Assembly: GCA_037974665.1 (NCBI GenBank) | Contig: CM075780.1 | Span: 1,398,501 to 1,462,500, forward strand | From: Ehretia macrophylla | Lineage: Eukaryota > Streptophyta > Magnoliopsida > Boraginales > Ehretiaceae | Direction of reading: 5' to 3' | DNA: 64,000 nt | Shown: one piece after another, positions 12,327-22,898 of the stretch | Layout of the letters: every line of letters starts with the position of its first letter | Position numbering within the stretch: position 1 is the first letter of the stretch | Notes under the pieces: generated by a model | Told to the model about the DNA's origin: nothing | Database searches by the model: none | What the model saw: only the letters and a program-made list of their open reading frames with translations | Position numbers and translations under genes: made by a program

Positions 12327-12886
12327 GTCATGTTGAGGGCACAATTTCTTTACGTGTTAACAGTTCACAGTCCCAACCAAGAGAGATGGCCCATTCAAAA
12401 GGCCCAATGGGCTTAACGACAACCCATCCGCTTCAACAACGCAGCATGCTTGCAAGACGTGATATCAAGACATTGTAGGGCCCTCTGATGTCCCACGAGT
12501 CAGGTTGTCGTCCTTTTAACAGTTCACGACGTACGATCCAGGATGAAAAAACAGAGCAAAAGAAGAAAAGTGGCCTGAAACTGATGAAAACGTTTGATTT
12601 TGGGCTCAAAAAACGGGCGCAGCGAGCATGCTAGTTGTCCCCGTCGTAGAGATCTCAGAGAGATATTTGCAACGATATGCTATGCGCCGCGTAACTCCTT
12701 ACGGATCAAAAGTAATGGGCACCGGAGCGACGGAGACCTAGTCGCAAACCCTATGCCCTCGGTTTGCAGGCCCAGCATCTACGCGAAACGAAGTCGTCTT
12801 GCCCAATGTTCCGTGGGATTCAGTAATAGAGATTTGGTGGATAAAGTATATGTGCAACCCTAACCATGGCAAAAAAAAATTGAAAA

Positions 12887-13006
12887 GGGAGTGCAACACG
12901 AGGACTTCCAAGGGGGTCACCCATCCTAGTACCACTCTCGACCAAGCACGCTTAACTTCGGAGTTCTGATGGGATCCGGTGCATTAGTGCTGGTATGATC
13001 GCACCC
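12887..13006 (-). rRNA. 5S rRNA, unit 2
   Basis: Full length, 120 nt. Differs from consensus at RNA nt 66, 74, 97 and 117; box A is intact. The upstream TATA-like element is the ATATAGG form. Confidence 0.92.
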
Positions 13007-13563
13007 GACATGTTTAGGTCACAATTCCTATATGTGTTAACGGTTCACAGTCCCAGCCTAGAGAGATGGCCCATTCAAAAGGCCCAATGGGCTTAACGAC
13101 AACCCATCTGCTTCAACAACGTAGCATCCTCGCAAGACGTGATATAGACACGTTGTAGGGCCCTCTGATGTCCCGCGAGTCAGGTTTTCGTCCTTTTACC
13201 AGTTCACGATGTATGATCTGGGACGGAAAAACAGAGCAAAAGAAGAAAAGTGGCCTGAAACTGATGAAAACGTTCAATTTTGGGCACCAAAAATAGGCAC
13301 AGCGAGCAGGCTGGCTGCCCCCGTCGTAGAGCCCTTAGAGAGCTTTGCAACGGTATGCTGTGCGACGCTTAACTCCTCACGGATCAAAAGTTATGGGCAC
13401 CGGAGCGACGGAGACCTTGTCACAAAACCTACGCCCTCGGTTTGCGGGCCCAGCATCTACGTGAAACGAAGTTGTCTTGCCCAATGTTCCGTGGGATTCA
13501 GTGATAGAGATTTGGTGGATAAAGTATCTTGGCAACCTTAACCAGGGCAAAAAAAATTGAAAA

Positions 13564-13682
13564 TGGGGTGCAACACGAGGACTTCCCAGGGGGTCACCCA
13601 TCCTAGTACTACTCTCGCCCAACACACGTAACTTCGGAGTTCTGATGGGATCTTGTGCATTAGTGCTGGTATGATCGCACCC
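13564..13682 (-). rRNA. 5S rRNA, unit 3 (box A indel)
   Basis: 119 nt. Has lost one base and changed neighbours in the box A region (plus 'cccaacacacgtaac' where other units read 'cccaagcacgcttaac'), plus changes at RNA nt 29, 30 and 120. An indel in the TFIIIA/TFIIIC binding region makes this copy a likely pseudogene. Confidence 0.88.
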
Positions 13683-14005
13683 GTCATGTTTAGGGCACAA
13701 TTCCTATATGTGTTAACGGTTCACAGTCCCAGCCTAGAGAGATGGCGCATTCAAAAGGCCCAATGGGCTTAACGACAACCCATCTGCTTCAACAACGCAG
13801 CATCCTCGCAAGACGTGATATGGACAAGTTGTAGGACCCACTGATTTCCCGCGAGTCAGGTTGTCGTCCTTTTAACAGTTCACGACGTACGATTCGTGAT
13901 GAAAAAACAGAGCGAAAGAAGAAAAGTGGCCTGAAACTGATAAAAACGTTCGATTTTGGGCCCCAAAAATGGGCAAATCGAGCAGGCTAGCTTCCCTCGT
14001 TGTAG

Positions 14006-14020
14006 AGCTCTCAGAGAGCT
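14006..14020. repeat. Conserved 15-base palindrome of the 5S spacer (example)
   Basis: AGCTCTCAGAGAGCT, two perfect 7-base arms around one A. It recurs at the same place in most 5S spacers of the window, about 220-230 bases downstream of each gene's 3' end on the transcribed strand. Function unknown. Confidence 0.8.
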
Positions 14021-14238
14021 TTGCAACGGTATGTTGTGCGCCACGTAACTCCTCACGGATCAAAAGTTATGGGCACCGGAGCGACGGAGACCTGGTCACA
14101 AACTTTACGCCCTCGGTTTGTGGGCCCAGCATCTACGTGAAACGAAGTTGTCTTGCCCAATATTCCAAGGGATTCAGTAATAGAGATTTGGTGGATAAAT
14201 TATCATGGCAACCTTAACCAGGGCAAAAGAAATTGAAA

Positions 14239-14358
14239 AGGGGTGCAACACGAGGACTTACCAGGGGGTCACCCATCCTAGTACTACTCTAGCCCAAGCA
14301 CGCTTAACGTCAGAATTCTGATGGGATCCGGTGCATTAGTGCTGGTATGATCGCACCC
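14239..14358 (-). rRNA. 5S rRNA, unit 4
   Basis: 120 nt with six differences from consensus: RNA nt 44, 47, 50 (box A edge), 68 (IE), 99 and 120. Promoter changes in both box A and IE argue against strong expression. Confidence 0.9.
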
Positions 14359-14420
14359 GTCATGTTAAGGGCACAATTCCTATATGTGTTAACGGTTCAC
14401 AGCCCCAGCCTAGAGAGATG

Positions 14421-14444
14421 GCCCATTCAAAAGGCCCAATGGGC
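14421..14444. repeat. Conserved inverted repeat of the 5S spacer (example)
   Basis: GCCCATT, a ten-base loop, then AATGGGC. It occurs in nearly every spacer about 60-85 bases upstream of the 5S start. It could form a hairpin or bind a protein; it may equally be neutral and preserved by copying. Confidence 0.75.
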
Positions 14445-14915
14445 TTAACGACAACCCATCCGCTTCAACAACGCAGCATCCTCGCAAGACGTGATATCGA
14501 CACGTTGTAGGTCCCTCTGATCTCCCGCGAGTCAGGTTGTCGTCCTTTTAACAGTTCACGACGTATGATCCGGGACGGAAAAATAGAGCAAAAGAAGAAA
14601 AGTGGCCTGAATCTAATGAAAACATTCGATTTTGGGCTCCAAAAATGGGCAAAGTGAGCAGGCTGGCTGCCCCCGTCGTAGAGCTCCCAGAGAGCTTTGC
14701 AACGGTATGTTGTGCGCCGCGTAACTCTTTACGGATCAAAATTTAAGGGCACCAGAGCGACGGAGACCTGGTTACAAACCCTACGCCCTCGGTTTGCGGG
14801 CCTAGCCTCTACGTGAAGCGAAGTTGTCTTGCCCAATGTTCTGTGGGAGTCAGTAATAGAGATTAGGTGGATAAAGTATCTTGGCAACCCTAACCAGGGC
14901 AAAAAACATTGAAAA

Positions 14916-15035
14916 GGGGGTACAACACGAGGACTTCCCAGGGGGTCACCCATCCTAGTACTACTCTCGCTCAAGCACGCTTAACTTCGGAGTTCTGATG
15001 GGATCCGGTGCATTAGTGCTGGTATGATCACACCC
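14916..15035 (-). rRNA. 5S rRNA, unit 5 (A class)
   Basis: 120 nt. Carries the A-class change at RNA nt 65 (A for G, between box A and IE), plus nt 6 and 114. Confidence 0.92.
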
Positions 15036-15591
15036 GTGATGTTGAGGGCACAATTCCTTTATGTGTTAACAGTTCACAGTCCCAACCTAGAGAGATGGCC
15101 CATTCAAAAGGCCCAATTGGCTTAACGACAACCCATCCGCTTCAACAATGCAGCATCCTCGCAAGACGTGATATCGACACGTTGTGGGGCCTTCTGATAT
15201 CCCGCGAGTCAGGTTGTCATCCTTTTAACTGTTCACAACGTATGATCCGGGACAGAAAAACAGAGCAAAAGAAGAAAAGTGGCCTAAAACTGATGAAAAG
15301 GTTCGATTTTGGGCTCCAAAAACAGGCACATCGAGCAGGTTGGCTGCCCCCGTCGTAGAGCTCCCAGAGACTTTGCAATGGTATGTTGTACGCCGTGTAA
15401 CTCCTTACGGATCAAAATTTATAGGCACCGGAGAGACGGAGACCTGGTCACAAACCCTACGCCCTCGGTTTGTTGGCCTAGCCTCTACGTGAAGCGAAGT
15501 TGTCTTGCCCAATTTTCCGTGGGATTCAGTAATAGAGATTAGGTGGATAAAGTATCTTGGCAACCCTAACCAGGGCAAAAAAATTTGAAAA

Positions 15592-15711
15592 TGGGGTACA
15601 ACACGAGGACTTCCCAGGGGGTCAACCATCCTAGTACTACTCTCGCTCAAGCAAGCTTAACTTCGGAGTTCTGATGGGATCCGGTGCATTAGTGCTGGTT
15701 TGATCGCACCC
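15592..15711 (-). rRNA. 5S rRNA, unit 6 (A class)
   Basis: 120 nt. Differs at RNA nt 12, 58 (box A), 65, 87 (box C), 114 and 120. Two A-class units in a row (5 and 6) break the alternation seen later. Its distance to unit 7 is 665 bp because about ten bases ('acagagcaaa') and another base are missing from the spacer near 15,928. Confidence 0.9.
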
Positions 15712-16256
15712 GTCATGTTGAGGGAACAATTCCTTTATGTGTTAACTGTTCATAGTCCCAGCCTAGAGAGATGGCCCATTCAAAAGGCCCAATGGGTTAA
15801 CGACAACCCATCCGCTTCAACAACGCAGCATGCTTGCAAGACGTGATATCGAGACGTTGTAGGGCCCTCTGATGTCCCGCGGGTCAGGTTGTCGTCCTTT
15901 TAACAGTTCACAACATACGATCCGGGACGGAAAAGAAGAAAAGTGGCCTGAATGTGATGAAAACGTTCGATTTTAGGCTCCAAAAACGGGCACAGCGAGC
16001 AAGCTGGCTGCCCCCGTCATAGAGCTCTCAGAGAGCTTTGCAACGGTATGCTGTGAGCCGCGTAACTCCTCACAGATCAAAAGTTATGGGCACCGGAGCG
16101 ACGGAGACCTGGTCACATACCCTATGCCCTCGGTTTGCGGGCCCAGCATCTACGTGAAAGGAAGTTGTCTTGCCCAATGTTCCGTGGGATTCAGTGATAG
16201 ATATTTGGTGGATAAAGTATCTTGGCAACCTTAACCAGGGCAAAAAAAATTGAAAA

Positions 16257-16376
16257 GGGGGTACAACAGGAGGACTTCCCAGGGGGTCACCCATCCTAGT
16301 ACTACTCTCGCCCAAGCACGATTAACTTCGGAGTTCTGATGGGATCCGGTGCATTAGTGCTGGTATGATCGCACCT
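16257..16376 (-). rRNA. 5S rRNA, unit 7 (B class)
   Basis: 120 nt. Differs at RNA nt 1, 56 (box A), 108 and 114. First unit of the regular A/B alternation that runs to unit 26. Confidence 0.91.
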
Positions 16377-16933
16377 GTGATGTTGAGGGCACAATTCCTT
16401 TATGTGTTAACAGTTCACAGTCCCAACCTAGAGAGATGGCCCATTCAGAAGGCCCAATGGGCTTAACGACAACCCATCCGCTTCAACAATGCAGCATTCT
16501 CGCAAGACGTGATATCGACACATTGTAGGGCCTTCTGATGTCCCGCGAGTCAGGTTGTCGTCCTTTTAACAGTTCACGACGTATGATCTGGGACAGAAAA
16601 ACAGAGCAAAAGAAGAAAAGTGGCCTGAAACTGATGAAAACGTTCGATTTTGGGGTCCAAAAATAGGCACATTGAGTAGGCTGGCTGCCCCCGTCGTAGA
16701 GCTCCCAGAGAGCTTTGCAACGGTATGTTGTGCGCCGCGTAACTCCTTACGGATCAAAATTTATGGGCACCGGAGCGACGAAGACCTGGTCACAAACCCT
16801 ACGCCCTCGGTTTGCGGGCCTAGCCTCTACGTGAAGCGAAGTTGTCTTGCCCAATGTTTCGTGGGATTCAGTAATAGAGATTAGGTGGATAAAGTATCTT
16901 GGCAACCCTAACCAGGTCAAAAAAAATTGAAAA

Positions 16934-17053
16934 TAGGGTACAACACGAGCACTTCGCATGGGGTCACCCATCCTAGTACTACTCTCGCTCAAGCACGCTT
17001 AACTTCGGAGTTCTGATGGGATCCGGTGCATTAGCGCTGGTTTGATCGCACCC
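16934..17053 (-). rRNA. 5S rRNA, unit 8 (A class)
   Basis: 120 nt with nine differences: RNA nt 12, 19, 65, 95, 98, 104, 114, 119 and 120. Diverged copy. Confidence 0.9.
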
Positions 17054-17594
17054 GTCATGTTGAGGGCACAATTCCTTTATGTGTTAACTGTTCACAGTCC
17101 CAGCCTAGAGAGATGGCCCATTCAAAAGGCCCAATGGGTTAACGACAACCCATCCTCTTCAACAACGCAGCATGCTTGCAAGACGTGATATCGACACGTT
17201 GTAGGGCCCTCTGATTTCCCGCTAGTCAGGTTGTCGTCCTTTTAACAGTTCACAACGTACGATTTGGGACGAAAAAACAGAGCAAAAGAAGAAAAGTGGC
17301 CTGAAACTGATGAAAACGTTCGATTTTGGGCACCAAAAACTGGCACAGCGAGCAAGCTAGCTGCCCCCGTCATAGAGCTCTCAGAGAGCTTTGCAACGGT
17401 ATGTTGTGAGCCGCGTAACTCCTCACGGATCAAAAGTTATGGGCACCGGAGCGACGGAGACCTGGTCACAAACCCTATGCCGTCGGTTTGCGGGCCCAGC
17501 ATCTACGTGAAACGAAGTTGTCTTGCCCAATGTTCCGTGGGATTCAGTGATAGATATTTGGTGGATAAAGTATCTTGGCAACCTTAACCAGGGC

Positions 17595-17609
17595 AAAAAA
17601 AATTGAAAA
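17595..17609 (-). terminator. RNA polymerase III T-run terminator of a 5S gene (example)
   Basis: Immediately after the 5S 3' end the minus strand reads TTTT, then CAA, then eight Ts. T runs of four or more end polymerase III transcription. The same two-cluster arrangement follows nearly every 5S copy here. Confidence 0.85.
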
Positions 17610-17729
17610 GGGGGTACAACACGAGGACTTCTCAGGGGGTCACCCATCCTAGTACTACTCTCGCCCAAGCACGCTTAACTTCGGAGTTCTGATGGGATCC
17701 AGTGCATTAGTGCTGGTATGATCGCACCC
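17610..17729 (-). rRNA. 5S rRNA, unit 9 (B class, near consensus)
   Basis: 120 nt with only three differences (RNA nt 29, 98, 114); boxes A, IE and C are intact apart from the neighbouring nt 98. One of the best-preserved copies. The next spacer is interrupted by the solo LTR at 18,260. Confidence 0.94.
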
Positions 17730-18254
17730 GTGATGTTGAGGGTACAATTCCTATTTGTGTTAACGGTTCACAGTCCCAGCCTAGAGAGATGGCCCATTCA
17801 AAAGGCCCAATGGGCTTAACGACAACCCATCAGCTTCAACAACGCAGCATCCTCGCAAGATGTGATATCGACACGTTGTAGGGCCCCCTGATGTCCCGCG
17901 AATCAGGTTGTCGTCCTTTTAACAGTTCACGACGTATGATCCGGGACCGAAAAACAGAGCAAAAGAAGAAAAGTGGCCTGAAACTGATGAAAATGATCAA
18001 TTTTGGGCTCCAAAAATGGGCACAGCGATCAGGCTAGCTGCCCCCGTCGTAGCACTCCCAGAGAGCTTTGTAACGGTATGCTGTGTGCCACGTAACTACT
18101 TACGGATCAAAAGTTATGGGCACCGGAGCGACGGAGACCTGGTCACAAACCCTACGCTCTCGGTGTGCGGGCCCAGCCTCTACGTGAAGCGAAGTTGTCT
18201 TGCCCAATGTTCCATGGGATTCAGTATTAGAGATTAGGTGGATAAAGTATCTTG

Positions 18255-18259
18255 GCAAC
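18255..18259. repeat. Target site duplication (left) of solo LTR 1
   Basis: GCAAC directly before TGTCACGCC; the same five bases follow the LTR at 22,044-22,048. The undisturbed spacer in other units reads 'cttggcaaccctaacc', so the target is inside the 5S spacer just past the terminator. Confidence 0.9.
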
Positions 18260-19434
18260 TGTCACGCCCCAACCCGGCCTATGAAGGTTAGACTAGGGTG
18301 TGATCTAAACATTCAGGTAATATCACATACTTAACTGTTTATAAAAATTTAACACTTAACGTTTTGGCCTAAACTCCAAAATTTTTCGGTAAACCGGCAG
18401 CATAACGGCTGTAATTGGGCTCTTTGGTTTGACCAAATTCTCTAAATGCCTCAATTATTCCAATCATTAATCCAATTCCATTAAGGACTCCTATTTGTCA
18501 CCAACCGATTTGCCTACTAGTTTATCTTGAAAGTCTCGTTTGGTTGATAAGCCTAACATGATAACTATGTCCCGTTTATTTGTCAATTTCCTATCATGCA
18601 AGTACCTATTATCCTTTAGTTTGCAAATGAGCACCTAAGTGAAATTAGATAGAATTAACTTAGTTGATTGTTCATCTAGTGGTTTGAATGCCTATGATAA
18701 CTACTAATGAAGAAAACGAAAGCAAACAACCAAATAAAAGTTCGTCCGGTTATAGATATTACAATCACAGAATTAGACCCAAATTACAACGGGGTCATTT
18801 ACATCAATAAAATGAATAGTTGCAATCAAACACAACATCCATATAGCAACCACTTTCAGGCAAGGCACAAAAGCACGTAGGGACAAGCAATCACTCCAAG
18901 GAATCATCGATAGGCACGTTGTCCTCGGGTACCTGTACCTGTTCTTCTTCACCTGTGATAAAAAGAGGGTGAGTCCTTATGAACTCAGCGAAGGGGAACG
19001 AGAAATACGTTTTGAAACTCATTTTTCGGTTCAATTTATGAAAATCCCTTTTTCAAACATGAATATAACAGTAAAATCAAGTAAAGAAACAGAAATACCA
19101 GTCTTTCCTCCCCGAGGTTCTCTAGGAACCAAGCGAGAGTACTTATACACAGTAAAAGGATACGGTGAGCGGTTGCTCTCAATTTCAATTTTGATACAAT
19201 TGTTGCGGCCGACTTCAATAATCCCCTTATCGCTCCCAATTGGGTGTACTCCGGATGTACCCCGAAACCTACGACCCAACTCTCCAAGGGTGGAATGCCA
19301 AGCGAGAGAGGGAATTGGACCATGGTAGTCACGGGAGTACCGGCAAGTCCTATGCCACCCGGCGTTCGTGAAGCGCTACCATGCCACAATGAAAGGTTGC
19401 AACCTCGTATGCAATGCACATTTATGTCATTTAA

Positions 19435-19800
19435 CATTTCACATTAGGAGGTCAACAAAGTAGGTTGCCTCCGAGCAAGTATATGATCACATTTTGACAT
19501 ATTGGCATATAAGGCATTGTAAGAACATATAATCATTTCATATATCCATTTGAAAGCAATTAAACTTTAACGGGCAGCCAAGTAATCATGTTCAAATAAA
19601 CCATTGAATATCTTTTAACAATTCACATTAAGAGGACAACAAAGTAGGTTGCCTCCGAGCAATTTCAAGATCACATATTGCCAAGTAAACGAACAAGGCA
19701 TGCTTGACATGAAATTTCACTTGTAGAACACATAGAGTCATATGAACATTAAACGGGCAGCCATGTAACACATGCAAGTCAATCCATATAACTCATTTCG
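19435..19800. repeat. Diverged ~185 bp direct duplication inside solo LTR 1
   Basis: 'aacaaagtaggttgcctcc' occurs near 19,453 and again near 19,639, each followed by 'gagca' and, further on, 'taaacgggcagcca' or 'taacgggcagcca'. Solo LTR 2 has this landmark only once (near 39,976), so the second copy is specific to one lineage or was lost in the other. Confidence 0.65.
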
Positions 19801-21213
19801 AAGTCCACGTAATCAAGTGATACGATTATTCAACATGCAATGACATCAATCATGGGTTCGGGTGCAAGAAAAGCTTATTTGTCAACATGCAATGGTCAAA
19901 ATCACATTTGAAGTTATAAGACATTTACGGGCAGCCCACTAAGCATATAATTCCCACACAATGTCCAATTGATCAATACTTAGCAAAACTACCAAGTCAT
20001 TAGGGTTTCCATGTCATGTATATTCGTGCAATTTGAGCCTCAACCCAACTCAAAGTCAATCTCAAACCATGCATCATTTAATTCAACATCCTCAAACATT
20101 CAAAACAGTCCACACAACATCCCGTAGCTATAATCCCAAGCATTTAATTCAACAAGAGGAGTCACAACAATTTTCTAAGCACAACATTAAGTGAAACCCT
20201 TACTGCAATAGGCTGTCTTCTCACAATCAATCGGATAAGCAAAAAATCTCCAAATTCGGTGAATAATATGTCAAATTAAAGATTAAGAAGTTAATAAAAT
20301 CATAAGCAAACCGTACATCAATTGGAGTTCGGGATCATTAGATATGGCCGAAACCGTGGAATAGCACAAAACTGTCCAGATTTGCACACTTTTCAGACAT
20401 TGACGTTTTTGAGGTCCTTAGGGTCAGTTTTAGCCTTTGTCCATTTCATACATTTTGGACATCATTTACAAAGTCAAATATGGTTCGTTCCACAAGGTCA
20501 GTGCATCTGCCAAAACCTGCTTCAGTTTTCCAGATTTCCAGATTTGGTCACATTTTAAAGATTTGCCATTTTGAGGACCTTAGAGTCAAAATTAGCTTCG
20601 GCCTATTTCTGGGAAAAATGTTCAAAACTGTCAAAAATAGTCACCTACCAATTTTCAAACATTTTAAACATCATTTTCCTAGCTAAACTTACCTCGAACA
20701 GACTGGTTAGAGAGCTGTCAACAATTTTGACTTCACCTAGCATCATTTCCAAGCCAAGATCTTGCCATGCATGGTTGTTTAAGCTTATGAACGACCATAT
20801 AGCTCAAGTACAGAAGCAAATATACACATCTATGAGCATGCATGTGAATTTTTGAAGAGTTTTCAAAAGGTTTTAACCCTCACCTTTGCAATCAACCCAA
20901 AAAATGCTCAAAACCTTGTTGAAGCTCAAATCTCTTCTTCTTCTTGCTTAGCCGAGATTCCAACTAGCTTTTCTCTATTTTTCCTAGCTTAGTGATCAAT
21001 CTCTTAGCACATGCATGAGGTTAGAACAAGAAGAAAAGAAATGGAAGCTTAAAAACTCACCAAGGCCGAAAATGGTGACCCAAAATGCTTGCATGTGTGT
21101 TTCTTGCATCCTAGCTTGCTTGGATGAGTTTCTTTGCTTGTGGTTTGTCTTGATGCACCATAGGATGATGAAGATGAGCTAAGAGGTGGAGAGAACTCAG
21201 CCAAAACCGAAAT

Positions 21214-21242
21214 GGAGAGAGAGAGTGAGAGGGAGAGAGAGA
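21214..21242. repeat. GA-rich microsatellite in solo LTR 1
   Basis: Imperfect (GA)n run within 'aaatggagagagagagtgag'; the matching tract in solo LTR 2 is at 41,598-41,626. Its complement is a CT-rich stretch in the LTR sense. Confidence 0.8.
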
Positions 21243-21584
21243 AAATGTGAGGAAAGTGAGAGAAATGAGAGAAAAATGAGGCTTTTGCAAAAGTTGATGC
21301 ATATGTTGGCCTTGAGCATGCAAAAATTCAGATTTGTGTCATCTTTTGAATTTTTTTAACATGTGTGTAAGAGAATGTTGGGTATTTAGGGATTTTAGGT
21401 AGAATAGAATATAGGATATGTTTAGAGGTTTGTGAGATTTTGTCTTGTAGTGAGTTTAAAATATAATATTTAGGTGTTAGTGGATTTTGTAGAGATTTGA
21501 ATTAGGATTATAATAATAGTTAGTGGTGTTTGTAGGATTATTTTATAGTCTAGTGCTTTGTGTAGGATTCTTTATTGATTAGCG

Positions 21585-22038
21585 TGCGGGCACGCTTTCC
21601 TAAGTCTAGGGCACGCACTACGAGACACACACATAAATCAATATAGGGCACGAATCACGAGGTAGACACAAACTACGAGGTAAGACACGGATTTCAAGAC
21701 TAATGCACGCAATCCTAGGTGAATGCACGTAAACCATTGCAAGGCACGTAATTCAATGTAATACACGCAAATCGAGGTACGACTCATAAACCTAGGTTAA
21801 GGTACGCAGTTCAAGGTTAGGGCACACGAAACGAGGTAACGCACGTACATCGAGGTCAGGGCACGTATTTCTAGGTATCGCACGTGAGTTGGAGATTAGG
21901 GCACACTATTCTAGGTCAAGGCACATATGACGAGGTATGCATGAAAACCAAGACAGGACACGTAATCCAAGGTCAGTCATATAATTAGGGGTCTATGGCA
22001 CGGAAATCAAGGTAACACACGTTATTCGGGGTCGGGCC
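21585..22038. repeat. 19-20 bp minisatellite at the outer end of solo LTR 1
   Basis: About 22 degenerate copies of a unit near GGCACGTAnnTCnAGGTnA follow one another up to the LTR end, for example 'gggcacgaatcacgaggta', 'cgcacgtacatcgaggtca' and 'gggcacactattctaggtca'. In the inferred orientation this is the start of U3, the usual place for promoter-distal control elements. Confidence 0.8.
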
Positions 22039-22043
22039 TCACA

Positions 22044-22048
22044 GCAAC
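22044..22048. repeat. Target site duplication (right) of solo LTR 1
   Basis: GCAAC, the partner of 18,255-18,259; 5S spacer resumes directly after it ('actaaccagggc'). Confidence 0.9.
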
Positions 22049-22075
22049 ACTAACCAGGGCAAAAAGAATTGAAAA

Positions 22076-22195
22076 GGGGGTGCAACACGAGGACTTCCCA
22101 GGGGGTCACCCATCCTAGTACTACTCTCGCTCAAGCACGCTTAACTTCGAAGTTCTGATGGGATCCGGTGCATTAGTGCTGGTATGATCGCACCC
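22076..22195 (-). rRNA. 5S rRNA, unit 10 (A class, closest to consensus)
   Basis: 120 nt with two differences only: the A-class nt 65 and nt 46. Its 3' flank carries the right edge of solo LTR 1 about 30 bases away, so its downstream spacer is cut off by the insertion. Confidence 0.94.
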
Positions 22196-22751
22196 GTCAT
22201 GTTGAGGGCACAATTCCTTTATGTGTTAACTGTTCACAGTCCCAGCCTAGAGAGATGGCCCATTCAAAAGGCCTAATGGGCTTAACGACAACCCATCCGC
22301 TTCAACAACGCAGCATGCATGCAAGACGTGATATCGACACGTTGTAGGGCCCTCTGATGTCCCGCGAGTCAGGTTTTCGTCCTTTTAACAGTTCACGACG
22401 TACGATCCGGGACCAAAAAATAGAGCAAAAGAAGAAAGTGGCCTGAAACTGATGAAAACGTTCGATTTTGGGCTCCAAAAACGGGCACAGCGAGCAGGCT
22501 GGCTGCCCCCGTCGTAGAGCTCTCAGAGAGCTTTGCAATGGTATGCTATGCACCGCGTAACTCCTCAAGGATCAAAAGTTATGGGCACCGGAGCGACGGA
22601 GACCTAGTCACAAACCCTACGCCCTCGGTTTGCGGGCCCAGCATCAACGTGAAACGAAGTTGTGATGCCCAATTTTCCGTGGGATTCAGTAATAGAGATT
22701 TGGTGGATAAAGTATCTTGGCAACCTTAACCAGGGCAAAAAAAATTGAAAA

Positions 22752-22871
22752 GGGGGTGCAACACGAGGACTTCCCAGGGGGTCACCCAACCTAGTACTAC
22801 TCTCGCCCAAGCATGCTTAACTTCGGAATTCTGATGGGATCCGGTGAATTAGTGCTGGTATGATCGCACCC
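22752..22871 (-). rRNA. 5S rRNA, unit 11 (B class)
   Basis: 120 nt. Differs at RNA nt 25, 44, 58 (box A) and 83 (box C). Nt 25, 44 and 83 are shared with units 15 and 19, showing common descent by four-unit duplication. Confidence 0.92.
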
Positions 22872-22898
22872 GTCATGTTGAGGGCACAATTCCTATAT
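22872..22898 (-). promoter_or_regulatory. 5S upstream promoter elements (example, B class)
   Basis: Relative to the 5S start at 22,871 the minus strand has C at -1, GC at -14/-13 and ATATAGG at -27 to -21. This agrees with the TATA-like element near -28, GC near -12 and C at -1 known to support plant 5S transcription. A-class units have ATAAAGG in place of ATATAGG. Confidence 0.75.

Larger units (their letters stand above)
12065..18259 (-). repeat. 5S rDNA array block 1 (units 1-9)
   Basis: Nine 5S genes at 665-680 bp spacing, all on the minus strand, with about 557 bp spacers. The spacers carry conserved landmarks: T-run terminators after the gene ('caaaaaaaattgaaaag' on plus), the palindrome AGCTCTCAGAGAGCT, an inverted repeat GCCCATT/AATGGGC, and the stretch 'gttatgggcaccggagcg'. 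No protein gene is credible: the 60-110 codon frames recur in every unit because the DNA recurs. Units 1-4 are B-like; the A/B alternation described for block 2 is already established from unit 7. Confidence 0.95.
18260..22043 (-). mobile_element. Solo LTR 1 (3,784 bp) inserted in the 5S spacer
   Basis: Begins TGTCACGCCCC and ends GGGCCTCACA, with a perfect GCAAC duplication on both sides and no internal region, so it is a solo LTR left by recombination between the two LTRs of a full element. Minus orientation is inferred from the end sequences, which match the minus-strand gypsy LTR at 50,304 (GGGGCGTGACA at the 3' end). It contains an internal diverged duplication (about 19,435-19,800), a GA-rich tract (21,214-21,242) and a minisatellite at its right end. 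Several frames of 67-133 codons exist but none shows a recognisable domain. Same family as 38,803-42,524. Confidence 0.88.

Noticed and set aside
18969-19437. Overlapping 119- and 133-codon frames in solo LTR 1 as a gene
   Set aside because: They lie on both strands in the same place, are not kept in solo LTR 2 (the frames there differ and are shorter), and have no recognisable domain.
21111-21323. Histidine/serine/leucine-rich minus-strand frame over the GA tract as a peptide gene (also 41,444-41,679)
   Set aside because: The composition comes from the CT-rich microsatellite read in frame, and the reading frame shifts between the two LTR copies.
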